A DNA stretch of 64,000 nt. Source: Nitrosomonas sp. sh817. GTDB taxonomy: Bacteria; Pseudomonadota; Gammaproteobacteria; Burkholderiales; Nitrosomonadaceae. Below are positions 55,835-64,000 of the stretch, one piece after another. Every line of letters starts with the position of its first letter. Position 1 is the stretch's first letter. The stretch lies in contig NZ_CP133083.1 in NCBI RefSeq assembly GCF_030908545.1, positions 992,001 through 1,056,000 on the forward strand, in the 5' to 3' direction. The position numbers and the translations under genes were made by a program. The notes beneath the pieces were generated by a model. That model saw only the letters and a program-made list of their open reading frames with translations, was not told the origin of the DNA and did not search any database.

Positions 55835-56284
55835 ATGTATAGGCCCGTTACTTCGTTAGTATTTGTGATTGCAATTCTATTGTTGCTGCCGGGTTGTGTT
55901 ACTTCACCGGAGAGTAATTCTGCATCTTTTGTTTCGCCATCTCAATTCCAAACCTACAACTGCGACGAGTTGCTGAGGGAAACCGAGCGTATTCAGAACA
56001 GAGTCAGTGAATTAATTGGAAAACCGAGTGATACCACGCCTGCCAATAACAAATGGATTCTGGGAGCGGACTTGTCGCTGTCGTGGGCGGCGTTGTTTGC
56101 GCTGGGCGGTACCAAAGAGCAAGAAGCGGAGTATCTGCAGCTAAAAAGTGAATACGATGCGATTCAACAATGGGCGATCATGAAGCAATGTCCGGGTGTG
56201 ATTCCTCCCGCAGAAAAACCGCCGGAATTCGATCCCGATATGGTTGAAACGGGCAGACCAGCAACCGTTGCAGAACAGCGGTAA
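55835..56284 (+). CDS. Lipoprotein of unknown function
   Basis: A 149-residue lipoprotein. The signal segment ends in the lipobox LLPGC (cysteine near residue 21). The mature part begins disordered, then has a helical region with YNCDELLRETERIQNRVSEL, a hydrophobic stretch (LSLSWAALFALGG) and EAEYLQLKSEYDAIQQWA, ending in a Pro-rich tail. The pattern resembles small lipoproteins of proteobacteria related to metal- or copy-number-linked hypothetical families, but I cannot name one. I use the ATG at 55835, preceded by AGGAAGTGG; the frame is open to 55736. Confidence 0.65.
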   Translation: MYRPVTSLVFVIAILLLLPGCVTSPESNSASFVSPSQFQTYNCDELLRETERIQNRVSELIGKPSDTTPANNKWILGADLSLSWAALFALGGTKEQEAEYLQLKSEYDAIQQWAIMKQCPGVIPPAEKPPEFDPDMVETGRPATVAEQR

Positions 56285-56352
56285 AGTGTGACGGACGCGC
56301 CGGGTTTGATTGTGTTGCCGGAAAGGCAGGCAGGGCTGTAAGTGGTTAGTGG

Positions 56353-58053
56353 TTAATGGCGGCGATGCCGGGCAAGATAGCGGGGTGTCCAACCGTAAGG
56401 AATTTTGTGCACAAAATGGTAACGCGCTACATGGTAACTCGGATCAAAACCATAGAAATTAAGCTGCATCCGCTGAAGCTCTTCATTGCGGTAGCTATGC
56501 AACGGTTTTTGATGTTCTTCTTGCTGGCGCCGCTGAATCTTTTGCTGCAAGCGGGATGGAAAATCCGGGGCGGCGGCAAGCATTTCAGCAATAGTGACAA
56601 TTTTTGTTCTGAAATCTTCCGGACTCAAAGCAAAACAATCATCGATCAATCCCATGTCTCGCGCTTCCGCAGCGCCGATTGGTAACCGGTTTTGTGTCAG
56701 CGCGTACGCGCGAGCGCTACCCACTCTTCGCGGTAAAAGATAAGTCCAATATTCCGAGCCGTACAAGTTCCCCATACTCTTATAATGCGGATTCAAAATG
56801 ACACGGGCGTTGGCATAAATATAGTCAGCGGCAAGCGATAAAAACACACCGCCTGCACCGGCATTGCCCTGTAGAGCGGCGATTGTGAATTGCCGCTCCG
56901 TGGTGATGATGGCATGCACCAGATCGTTCATGGCGTTGATGTTGCGCCAGGATTCATCGGCGGGACTATCGGCATGCTCGATGTGATTCAAGTGTATGCC
57001 ATTGCTCCAGAAGTCCGCGCCGCCCATCAGTACGATGACACGAATGTCGCTGGAAGCGACCTTTAGATAAGCCTCTCGTAGTCGTTCGCACTGTCCGGAA
57101 TCCATCGCGCCGTTGTAGAAAGCGAAATGCAGATAACCCACCTGATGCTTTTTTTCAAACCAGATCTCCTGATAGGTATCAGCGGCTGTACCGGCAATGG
57201 GGTCTAAGGGGATTTCCGGAACCTCGGTTAAGTGATGTTGCAATGCGCTGGAGGCGGCCAGTTTAAGCGTCGATTCGTTGTTTTGCCGCTGTTTTACATG
57301 ACCGATCCAAACCGCACCATCGATCGTTGTGCGGCAAATGGCGGAATCCCGTTTGGCAATGATGGCCCCAGGTTTTCCGCTAAGTTTCTTCTCATGATGC
57401 GCATCATAAAGATAATAGGGTTTTCCGAACAACGAATCCAGGACACCGGGAGAGCCATCGGCAGCATGAATTTTTCTTAATATGACGAGGGTGTTGTCCT
57501 GTTGCCAGTCGATACAGCGGTCGATTTGCCGCATTGGGGCATGCAAATTGCCATGCACATCCGATCGTGTGTAATCCAGCGGCATGGGCCGGTAAGTCCG
57601 GGATTCGAAGCGTGTGATTGCGGTTAAGACGGCACGCGTTGCGGCTTCAACGATTTCATGCCGGTATATGCTGCTTTTCGGGGCTAACCGCATGGGAAAG
57701 ACTTCACTGGCCCAGATATCGCCGGCGTCCATTTCCGCGTTTGCCTGCAGGACGGTGACGCCCCATTCCGGCACACCCTTCATGATTGCCCAGTCGAGCG
57801 CGGAGGGGCCCCGGTCGCCGGTGATTCCAGGATGTACGATAAAGCAAGCGCGGGTGCGCCAGATGTTTTCCGGAATGCGGCGTTTAAGGAAGGGGGCAAG
57901 GATCAAATCGGGGTTGAATAGTTCGACAGCTTCGAAAGTAACGGCATCGTTGATATCGAATTCGACCGACAGTTCGTATCCGCAACGCTGCAATTCCACA
58001 AAAAGCCGCTGTGTCAGGCAGTTAAAACTGTGCGTCAGGATTAAAATTTTCAA
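56353..58053 (-). CDS. hoxX: Hydrogenase maturation protein HoxX
   Basis: A 566-residue two-domain protein. The N-terminal half (~1-270) is formyl-transferase-like, with HPGITGDRGPSALDWAI as a landmark; the C-terminal half (~290-560) is an enoyl-CoA-hydratase fold with an oxyanion-type GNAGAGGVFLSLAAD. HoxX is known to make the CO ligand of the [NiFe] site from a formyl donor under oxic conditions. It follows hypE on the same strand with a 9-bp gap, at the end of hypC-hypD-hypE-hoxX. Its presence suggests a hydrogenase matured in air. Confidence 0.93.
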   Translation of the reverse strand: MKILILTHSFNCLTQRLFVELQRCGYELSVEFDINDAVTFEAVELFNPDLILAPFLKRRIPENIWRTRACFIVHPGITGDRGPSALDWAIMKGVPEWGVTVLQANAEMDAGDIWASEVFPMRLAPKSSIYRHEIVEAATRAVLTAITRFESRTYRPMPLDYTRSDVHGNLHAPMRQIDRCIDWQQDNTLVILRKIHAADGSPGVLDSLFGKPYYLYDAHHEKKLSGKPGAIIAKRDSAICRTTIDGAVWIGHVKQRQNNESTLKLAASSALQHHLTEVPEIPLDPIAGTAADTYQEIWFEKKHQVGYLHFAFYNGAMDSGQCERLREAYLKVASSDIRVIVLMGGADFWSNGIHLNHIEHADSPADESWRNINAMNDLVHAIITTERQFTIAALQGNAGAGGVFLSLAADYIYANARVILNPHYKSMGNLYGSEYWTYLLPRRVGSARAYALTQNRLPIGAAEARDMGLIDDCFALSPEDFRTKIVTIAEMLAAAPDFPSRLQQKIQRRQQEEHQKPLHSYRNEELQRMQLNFYGFDPSYHVARYHFVHKIPYGWTPRYLARHRRH

Positions 58054-58062
58054 AGCTGCTGA

Positions 58063-59121
58063 TTAGCAAATACGGGGCAATTGCTCGCCACTCAACCAAT
58101 CAACTACCCGGTTGCCGCCTAACTGAGTCTGCATTTGCACAAAGCAATGCGTGTCATCAATTACTTCGCCGATGATCGCTGCGTCGCGGCCAAGCGGATG
58201 ATTTTTCATCGCGTGCAACAAGCTTCCGGCATCTTTTGCGGGACAGATTGCGACCAGCTTGCCTTCGTTGGCGATATACAGCGGGTCGAATCCCAGAAAC
58301 TCGCAGGCGGCCTTAACTTGTTCACGGATAGGCAGCGTATTTTCATACAGCATCATTCCCACCGAGGATTGCCGGGCAATTTCATTCAGCGTCGAAGCCA
58401 AGCCGCCTCGCGTCGGGTCGCGGAGCACGCGGATGGCCGGAACAGCGGCGATCATGGCGGCAACCAGGCCATGCAGCGCGGCGGTGTCCGATACAATCGT
58501 GGTATCGAACGATAAATTTTCCCGGGATGCCATGACGGCGATTCCATGGTCGCCCAACGTGCCGGATATAATGATTTTATCGCCAGCACGCGCGTTCTCT
58601 CCCGAAATGTCGATGCCTGCCGGTACGATTCCGATCCCGGTGGTGGTGATGAAAACCCCGTCACCGCTGCCTTTCTCCACGACTTTGGTATCTCCGGTGA
58701 CGACCGGCACACCTGCTGAACGCGCGGTTGTCGCCATGGAATGGACGATTCGCTGCAGATCGGCTAAAGGCAGTCCTTCTTCCAGTATAAAGCTGGCCGC
58801 CAAGTAGCAAGGTTTGGCGCCGGCCATTGCGACATCGTTGATGGTTCCATTGACAGACAGGCTGCCGATGTCACCGCCAGGGAAAAAAAGCGGCGTCACG
58901 ACGTGAGAGTCCGTGGACATCACCATGCGGCCGTTAAAACCCGGAAAACAGGCATGATCGTTCATGGGGTGTAAATATTCATTATCAAACGCCTGGAGAA
59001 ACAGTTGTTGAATCAGTTGCATCATTGCCCGGCCGCCGCTGCCGTGCGCCATTTCAATCCGGCCTTGTTTGAAGTCGAGTTTTCGCGTGTAACCGGATTT
59101 GACGTTACTGTGGCTGGACAT
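58063..59121 (-). CDS. hypE: Hydrogenase maturation protein HypE
   Basis: A 352-residue PurM-like enzyme that dehydrates a C-terminal thiocarboxamide to the thiocyanate donating CN to the iron site. The ATP-binding opening (AHGSGGRAMMQLI), GDTKVVEKG, DPTRGGLASTLNE and the catalytic C-terminal tail PRIC are all present. I start it at the ATG at 59121, which overlaps the hypD stop by 17 bp; an open frame to 59370 runs inside hypD and is spurious. The CN precursor would come from HypF, which is not encoded here. Confidence 0.96.
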   Translation of the reverse strand: MSSHSNVKSGYTRKLDFKQGRIEMAHGSGGRAMMQLIQQLFLQAFDNEYLHPMNDHACFPGFNGRMVMSTDSHVVTPLFFPGGDIGSLSVNGTINDVAMAGAKPCYLAASFILEEGLPLADLQRIVHSMATTARSAGVPVVTGDTKVVEKGSGDGVFITTTGIGIVPAGIDISGENARAGDKIIISGTLGDHGIAVMASRENLSFDTTIVSDTAALHGLVAAMIAAVPAIRVLRDPTRGGLASTLNEIARQSSVGMMLYENTLPIREQVKAACEFLGFDPLYIANEGKLVAICPAKDAGSLLHAMKNHPLGRDAAIIGEVIDDTHCFVQMQTQLGGNRVVDWLSGEQLPRIC

Positions 59122-60271
59122 GATTTTTTTCCTGTGACACCCCGCAGTCCTTTTCGCGGAAACGGCCATAGCTGTAGTGCGCGGCGCATGCGCCTTCGGA
59201 TGATACCATGCAGGATCCGACCGGATTGTCGGGTGTGCAAACCGTGCCGAAAATTTTGCAATCGCGCGGGTGTTTGACACCGCGCAAAATGGCGCCGCAT
59301 TCGCAGGCTTTGTTATCGGGGATTGATAACGCCGGGATTGGGAAACGTTGCTCGGCATCAAAACCGGCATAGCGCGATTTGATTTTTAATGCGCTGTAAG
59401 GTACTAAACCAAGGCCGCGCCATTCAAACGTCCGCCGTAATTCAAAAACCTCGGATACCAGCACTTGTGCCTTGATGTTTCCCGCAGGTGAGACTGCCCG
59501 GGTGAATTCATTTTCCACCTCAGCGCGGCCGGTGTTGACTTGGCGGATCAGCATCAAAATCGCTTGCATGACGTCCAGCGGCTCAAAACCCGCGATTACC
59601 ACTGGTTTCTGAAATTCTTCCGCAAAGTAATGGTACGGCTGGCTGCCGATTACAACGGAGACATGCGCCGGTCCGATAAAACCATCCAGCGAAACCGCGC
59701 CGAGTTCCCGGACCTCGGGAGATTGCAGGATATGCGAGATGGCGGAAGGTGTAAGAACATGATTGCAGAATACGCTAAAATTTTTTAGACCAAGCGCATC
59801 CGCTTGTTTGATTGCAATCGCAGTCGGCGGTGTGGTGGTTTCGAAACCAATGGCAAGAAATACGACCTGATGTTGCGGATTGTCTTGGGCTATCGTGATT
59901 GCATCGGCGACGGAATAGATCATCCGGATATCCGCGCCTTGCGCTTTTGCTTTCAATAAGCTCGCGCCGTTTGGTGTCGGCACCCGCAGCATGTCGCCAT
60001 AGGTGCAAAGGATCAGTCCGGGTATTTGCGCCAGTTGAATGGCATTTTCTATACGGCCGGCCGGCAAGACACATACCGGGCACCCTGGGCCGTGAATCAT
60101 GTGAATATTACTGGGAAGCAAATCCACGATACCGAAACGTGAAATGGCATGGGTATGTCCGCCGCAAAATTCCATCAAATGATAGTGGCGCCGGGGATTG
60201 GTTTCCTGCAGAATCTTGGCGGCGATCGTTTTCGCAAGAGCGCCGTCACGGAATTCATCAATGTATTTCAT
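59105..60271 (-). CDS. hypD: Hydrogenase maturation protein HypD
   Basis: A 388-residue iron-sulphur protein on which the Fe(CN)2CO group is assembled with HypC. Catalytic motifs are C36 in EFCGGHTH, and C64/C67 in GPGCPVC; the C-terminal [4Fe-4S] cysteines lie in CECGAILRG, DCKIFG and SCMVSSEGACAAHY. The last ~15 residues form a short polar extension overlapping hypE. It is 6 bp after hypC. Length agrees with the family (about 370-380). Confidence 0.97.
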   Translation of the reverse strand: MKYIDEFRDGALAKTIAAKILQETNPRRHYHLMEFCGGHTHAISRFGIVDLLPSNIHMIHGPGCPVCVLPAGRIENAIQLAQIPGLILCTYGDMLRVPTPNGASLLKAKAQGADIRMIYSVADAITIAQDNPQHQVVFLAIGFETTTPPTAIAIKQADALGLKNFSVFCNHVLTPSAISHILQSPEVRELGAVSLDGFIGPAHVSVVIGSQPYHYFAEEFQKPVVIAGFEPLDVMQAILMLIRQVNTGRAEVENEFTRAVSPAGNIKAQVLVSEVFELRRTFEWRGLGLVPYSALKIKSRYAGFDAEQRFPIPALSIPDNKACECGAILRGVKHPRDCKIFGTVCTPDNPVGSCMVSSEGACAAHYSYGRFREKDCGVSQEKNHVQPQ

Positions 60272-60277
60272 AATGAA

Positions 60278-60517
60278 TCATTGCGCCGTGTCATTATTAT
60301 TCAGGTCCGACATTTCAGCAAACATCGCCAATGTGCGCTGTGCTTCAATCGGGTCAAGCTTCTGCAACGCAAATCCGGCATGCACAACGACATAATCACC
60401 CGGGGCGGCATTATCGACCAGCTCCAGCGAAATTTCCTTGCGAATACCACTCATATTGACAATCGCGCAATTTTCGCCGGTTAATTGTTCGATATAGGCT
60501 GGAATAGCAAGGCACAT
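60278..60517 (-). CDS. hypC: Hydrogenase maturation chaperone HypC
   Basis: A 79-residue chaperone that carries the iron fragment from HypD to the hydrogenase large subunit. The essential Cys2 in MCLAIPA and the OB-fold strand GDYVVVHAGFALQKLD are present. It is the first gene of the unit and divergent from an L,D-transpeptidase gene; the 74-bp space between them must hold both promoters. It could instead be the HupF/HybG-type paralogue, which cannot be separated by eye. Confidence 0.94.
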   Translation of the reverse strand: MCLAIPAYIEQLTGENCAIVNMSGIRKEISLELVDNAAPGDYVVVHAGFALQKLDPIEAQRTLAMFAEMSDLNNNDTAQ

Positions 60518-60591
60518 AAGCGTTTTATGAAAGTTTCCGGATGGGGAAATTATGACATAATTAGCTATCCTAATTCTCGGTAGTCAATAAA

Positions 60592-61158
60592 GTGGAAAAG
60601 CAAAATTATCTTATTCATTTTCTGATGGTCTTTTTGATTGGGTTGATGGCATTCAGTCAGTTTGCTCAAGCAGATAATGGTATATGGATTGATGTGGATA
60701 CCGCGGAACATACTTTGTCGGTGATGCAAGGGAATACCGTTCAAGCAGTCTTCGAGAATGTGGCGATCGGGCGATACGGTACCACCCGGTCAAAGATGAC
60801 GCTGGATGATAAAACCCCGTTGGGTCAATTTAAGGTTGGCTGGGTGAATGAGAAAAGCCGTTATTACCGTTTTTATGGCTTGAACTATCCGAATCTTGAG
60901 ACTGCGAAGCGCGCTTTTGATGAGAACAGGATTGATGAAGATACCTGGTTATCAATCTGGCGCGCAAAAATCAAAGGTAAAACGCCGCCGCAAAATACGC
61001 CACTGGGCGGTTATATCGGTATTCATGGAATCGGGCGAGGTGATCGGGAAGTGCATCATCAATACAACTGGACCAATGGTTGCATAGCGCTGACAAACGA
61101 GCAGATTGATCAACTCGGGAAATGGATCAAGCCAGGCATTATGGTGAATATTCGTTAA
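60592..61158 (+). CDS. Small L,D-transpeptidase (YkuD domain)
   Basis: A 188-residue exported protein. It begins with GTG; a signal peptide runs to QFAQA (~27), and the rest is a single YkuD domain with the catalytic H145 in GIHGIGRG and nucleophile C164 in TNGCIALTN. Such enzymes form 3-3 cross-links or attach or release proteins on peptidoglycan. No Shine-Dalgarno is obvious; an ATG at residue 12 is possible. It precedes the Lpp-like lipoprotein gene. Confidence 0.85.
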   Translation: MEKQNYLIHFLMVFLIGLMAFSQFAQADNGIWIDVDTAEHTLSVMQGNTVQAVFENVAIGRYGTTRSKMTLDDKTPLGQFKVGWVNEKSRYYRFYGLNYPNLETAKRAFDENRIDEDTWLSIWRAKIKGKTPPQNTPLGGYIGIHGIGRGDREVHHQYNWTNGCIALTNEQIDQLGKWIKPGIMVNIR

Positions 61159-61453
61159 TCATTATCTTGCTGGCAAATCTTATCGGTTAGATTAGTTCGC
61201 TTAATAATTTAGTTTGTTGTTAATTGCTTGAATCTTAAAATGTATATAAATTATTCATATTTATTAGATACTTGTTCTTTGTTGTGTTGTGTTTATGCCG
61301 AAGCAATTGGTAAATTTGTCACAGAATCCATTTATTTTGCGGAAGAAATCAGATAAGATTCCACTGCGTTGCCGGTTAATGATAGATAGTGGTGGCAACA
61401 AAGTTGTGAATGTTTGTCCGTATTGAATAAAATAAACAACTGAGGAGATCGGA
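61159..61453. promoter_or_regulatory. Upstream region of the lipoprotein gene
   Basis: 295 bp without an open frame worth calling. It is very AT-rich around 61195-61270, as expected upstream of a highly expressed outer-membrane lipoprotein, and ends with the Shine-Dalgarno GAGGAG at 61442-61447. I do not assign exact promoter boxes. Confidence 0.4.
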
Positions 61454-61744
61454 ATGAAAGGAAAAATCCAGCATCCAGTTCGTAAGCTAACGCTGGCAGT
61501 CGTTGCGGGAGCTTTTATTGGGTTAACAGGGTGTGCAACTACAGCACAGCTTGAAGAGTTACAAAATAAGGTAAATGCTGATATCGCTGCAGTAAAAAGT
61601 GAAGCATCAGCTGCAAGACAAGCTGCAGATGCGGCGAATGCGAGAGCAAACGAAGCAGTTCGCATTGCGGAAGATGCTAACAGACGTTCAATGGACACAG
61701 CTGAAAAAATTGATCGTATGTTCAAGAAAGCAATGCATAAATAA
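61454..61744 (+). CDS. Braun/OprI-type outer-membrane lipoprotein
   Basis: A 96-residue lipoprotein. The signal peptide ends in the lipobox LTGC. The mature part is a continuous heptad-patterned Ala-rich helix (AEASAARQAADAANARANEA-like spacing), the alanine-zipper trimer of Lpp and OprI, and the last residue is Lys, the residue that is joined to peptidoglycan in Lpp. Neighbouring L,D-transpeptidase genes support covalent anchoring. It has its own GAGGAG and a strong terminator 30 bp after the stop, so it is a single-gene unit. Confidence 0.85.
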   Translation: MKGKIQHPVRKLTLAVVAGAFIGLTGCATTAQLEELQNKVNADIAAVKSEASAARQAADAANARANEAVRIAEDANRRSMDTAEKIDRMFKKAMHK

Positions 61745-61770
61745 GCTTTCCATCTAGCAGATAAAGCAGA

Positions 61771-61802
61771 TAAAAAAACCCCTCAGTAGAGGGGTTTTTT
61801 TA
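61771..61802. terminator. Bidirectional Rho-independent terminator
   Basis: AAAAAACCCCTC / GAGGGGTTTTTT with the loop AGTA, giving T-runs on both strands. It serves the lipoprotein gene from the left and the convergent L,D-transpeptidase gene from the right. Confidence 0.93.
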
Positions 61803-61835
61803 TGGGGGTAAAAGCAAATTAGAACAAATTAGAAA

Positions 61836-62828
61836 TTAAAATTTATCGTTTTGCGTATGTAATTGATTTTGTAAACGAGAACGGGAAATTAGAACGGGCA
61901 TTCCGCTCTTTTCTAAAATCGCTTGCGTTAGAGCTTCTTGATTAATTTCAAAATCTCCGGGAATATTTCTTCTGCTGCTATTTTGCGCTAGAAAATCATT
62001 GATGGCGGCAGCTACGATACTGTGATAATTCGAATATTTCTCCTCATCTTCTTCCAAAGGCGGGTGCAGCTCAATGAAAAGTGAGTCGAGCTGCCATCCG
62101 AGCTTTATTGGTTGATTGACAATTTGTACTTGCGTGCCGATAGGGACCTTGTCGAAGAGTGCTTCAATATCTTCGGGGTACATCCGCACACACCCTGCTG
62201 AAACCCGCATGCCTACACCGAATGGTTTGATAGTGCCATGAATAAGGTAGCTGCCGCTACCGATGCTTAAGCGCATCGCATGACGGCCGAGCGGGTTGGT
62301 CGGTCCAGGTGGAACGATGCTGGGATACGGCGTTTCGCCATTCGCAATTCTATCCATCTGCAGAGATTTTGGTGGTATCCAGGTCGGATCTTTCTTTTTT
62401 TCGACTATTTTTGAAATACCGAGTGGTGTTACCCAATCCATTCTGCCAATTCCAACAGGGTGAGTAATAATTAAAGGTTTTTCTCCTTTTTTAGGTTCGG
62501 GGAAGTAATAAATCCGCATTTCCGGTAAGTTAAGCAGCAATCCTTTGCGCTGACCCTGGGGGATGATGTAGCGGCTCGGCAAAATCACCGTCGAACCGTC
62601 TTCCGGCAGCCATCGATCGACATTCGGGTTGGCTAGCAAAATTTCGATCTGGCCAATGTCATATTGGCGCGCAATATCGAGCAATGTTTCAGATCGGCTT
62701 GCTTGGGTGGTTCTGACTTGACCGAAAATATCGATGTCCGGGGGCGGGAGTGTCCATGTTGCAGCGCCAGCAGATTGAATGAAGAGCGGACTAATCAGGA
62801 GTGAAACAATAAGAAAAATTTTAAACAT
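61836..62828 (-). CDS. ErfK/YbiS-type L,D-transpeptidase with LysM-like domain
   Basis: A 330-residue periplasmic enzyme closely following E. coli YbiS/ErfK in layout: signal peptide to SAGAA (~25), LysM-like peptidoglycan-binding region (~45-90, with NPNVDRWLPEDGSTVILP), then the YkuD domain with H197 in IHGT and nucleophile C213 in VSAGCVRMYPED, and a C-terminal domain ending SGMPVLIS before the tail. YbiS, ErfK and YcfS attach Braun lipoprotein to peptidoglycan. I start at the ATG at 62828; TTG at 62834 is possible. It converges on the Lpp-like gene. Confidence 0.92.
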   Translation of the reverse strand: MFKIFLIVSLLISPLFIQSAGAATWTLPPPDIDIFGQVRTTQASRSETLLDIARQYDIGQIEILLANPNVDRWLPEDGSTVILPSRYIIPQGQRKGLLLNLPEMRIYYFPEPKKGEKPLIITHPVGIGRMDWVTPLGISKIVEKKKDPTWIPPKSLQMDRIANGETPYPSIVPPGPTNPLGRHAMRLSIGSGSYLIHGTIKPFGVGMRVSAGCVRMYPEDIEALFDKVPIGTQVQIVNQPIKLGWQLDSLFIELHPPLEEDEEKYSNYHSIVAAAINDFLAQNSSRRNIPGDFEINQEALTQAILEKSGMPVLISRSRLQNQLHTQNDKF

Positions 62829-63199
62829 AATCAAACCTTGCGATCAGAATTGATGCGGATAAGCGATAAGAATAAAATAATAACCCAATCTTGTTTCTAA
62901 AAAATGATAAATAACATGATTATTGGGCATGAGTTTTGAGTTTCAATGAGAATTAGAATAATTTGAAATTGGTGTCATGGTCAGAAAAACAACAGATCTG
63001 TTGCATGTCTGCAACATCGCTGTTGCGAATTTCACAAAAAATTCTTATTTTTCTTGCAGTACGTTTCTGTGTTGTGCACAATCAAGCCAAACCTTTCCGA
63101 GACGGAAGGTCCGAACAAGCGGGGTGCATTCCAGCGGAGTGTGGTGAATGAAAAATAGGACGGCCCCAGTCGTTTTAAACATTAAAGGAGAACTTCAGT
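62829..63199. promoter_or_regulatory. Divergent regulatory region before the porin
   Basis: 371 bp with no convincing gene; a 62-codon frame at 62963-63151 has poor composition. Three alternating half-sites occur: TGTTGC 62999-63004, GCAACA 63011-63016 and TGTTGC 63021-63026, so two overlapping inverted repeats can form. A further imperfect hairpin (CCTTTCCG / CGGAAGG) lies near 63091-63108. The Shine-Dalgarno AAAGGAG of the porin is at 63185-63191. Confidence 0.45.
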
Positions 63200-64000
63200 A
63201 TGAAGAAGAAACTAATTTCGTTGGCAGTAGCTGGTGCACTTGCAGTTCCAATGGCAGCATCGGCACAAGGTACTCATGTAACCCTTTTCGGTAGTGTTCA
63301 AGCGGAATACGCCACTGTTAACCGTGAAAACCAAAGCAGCCAGGCTCTGATAGGTGACGATACAGGTCGCTCAAGAATGGGTATGCATGTAACTGAAAGC
63401 TTGGGTGGTGGTTTTAAAGCAAAAGCACATGTTGAGTATGGTTTTAATACAGGCGCCGGTGCGTTAGGTGTTGCACGTGAACGCTGGGTTGCTTTGGCGA
63501 ATGATAATTGGGGTGAAGTGAAATTTGGACGTGTTCAATCCCCATTTAAAGATTTTGCAGGCGGTATGACGATTGATCCGTTTGCTTACACGACTCTGCA
63601 AGCGGGCGGTAGCGGCGGCACCATGATGTCATCGGCTAATGGTTACGGTTCCGGTGCGCAAGGTTTTGTCAATAGCGCAGTCCGTTATGACTCACCTAGA
63701 GTTGAAGGTTTTAGCTTTTCTGGCTTGTTGATGCCGGGTGATTCCAACAGACTTGACCCTGCAAACTTTATTGCACCAACCGATACTTTCCAAGGAAGTC
63801 AATCGAATGCAGGCGGTGAAGACGGTGAATGGGACTTCCAACTCGCAGGTAAATATGACGCGCAATGGCAAGGTCACAATTTTGCGGTATTCGGTGGTTA
63901 TTCGCGCGATAACGTCAGTACCCGCCAAAAAACGGCACAAGATCTGTTGAATAACGAGCACGTATGGCGTGGCGGTGGTTCATGGAATTTCCAGCAATTT
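63200..64000 (+). CDS. Gram-negative porin, 3' end beyond the window
   Basis: The first 267 codons of an outer-membrane general porin (Porin_4/OmpC-like of betaproteobacteria). A signal peptide (KKKLISLAVAGALAVPMAASA) is followed directly by HVTLFGSVQAEYA, the usual first barrel strand, then SRMGMHVTESLGGGFKAKAHVEYGF and ERWVALANDNWGEVKFGRVQSP, the highly conserved strand-turn block before the constriction loop. The frame is open to the last base. SD AAAGGAG lies nine bases upstream of the ATG. It is probably a trimeric channel for small ions such as ammonium or nitrite, but that is inference. Confidence 0.93.
   Translation, partial: MKKKLISLAVAGALAVPMAASAQGTHVTLFGSVQAEYATVNRENQSSQALIGDDTGRSRMGMHVTESLGGGFKAKAHVEYGFNTGAGALGVARERWVALANDNWGEVKFGRVQSPFKDFAGGMTIDPFAYTTLQAGGSGGTMMSSANGYGSGAQGFVNSAVRYDSPRVEGFSFSGLLMPGDSNRLDPANFIAPTDTFQGSQSNAGGEDGEWDFQLAGKYDAQWQGHNFAVFGGYSRDNVSTRQKTAQDLLNNEHVWRGGGSWNFQQF

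Noticed and set aside
59122-59370. An N-terminal extension of hypE
   Set aside because: The added 83 residues lie inside hypD in another frame and do not belong to the HypE family.
62963-63151. A 62-codon frame before the porin
   Set aside because: No ribosome-binding site and overlaps the inverted repeats of the porin regulatory region; more likely untranslated leader.

Overview
The window looks like chromosomal DNA of a betaproteobacterium, most likely an ammonia oxidiser of the Nitrosomonadaceae. This is inferred from gene order (divergent gatCAB and mreBCD-mrdA-rodA-rlpA), a ubiJ-ubiB pair, a PEP-CTERM protein, a classical beta-type porin and moderate base composition. No species marker gene is present, so the genus is a judgement. 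I saw no rRNA, tRNA or CRISPR array.

Layout. 1-4151 (+): two sensor kinases and two response regulators packed as one unit. 4175-5158 (-): an alpha/beta hydrolase and a thioredoxin-like [2Fe-2S] ferredoxin. 5537-16161: a surface-glycan region with two near-duplicate WbqC-type genes, an FAD-dependent oxidoreductase, a methyltransferase, a GtrB/DPM-type glycosyltransferase, a multipass membrane protein, the sugar aminotransferase WecE and a GtrA-type flippase. An IS110/IS1111-type element sits between the Shine-Dalgarno sequence and the start codon of wecE. 16222-28679: housekeeping genes for ubiquinone (ubiJ, ubiB), the tRNA amidotransferase (gatCAB) and cell shape (mreBCD, mrdA, rodA, rlpA).

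30076-51471 (-) is the most striking part. A 21-kb run of same-strand genes holds six TonB-dependent receptors and three YfiR-type periplasmic proteins. They form a receptor-receptor-YfiR module repeated three times. The most upstream copy continues, with overlapping genes, into a hybrid histidine kinase that has a CHASE8-like periplasmic sensor, then a REC-PAS-GGDEF-EAL protein and an HDOD-REC-GGDEF protein. I read this as an outer-membrane-to-c-di-GMP signalling island in which YfiR controls a phosphorelay kinase instead of a YfiN-type cyclase. The ligand is unknown.

51724-64000: an ABC exporter and a TraB-family membrane protein; a PEP-CTERM secreted protein and a small lipoprotein; a hydrogenase-maturation set (hypC, hypD, hypE, hoxX) with no hydrogenase subunits in view; a Braun/OprI-type lipoprotein ending in Lys and flanked by two L,D-transpeptidases, one of the ErfK/YbiS type that anchors such lipoproteins; and the first 267 codons of a porin cut by the right edge.
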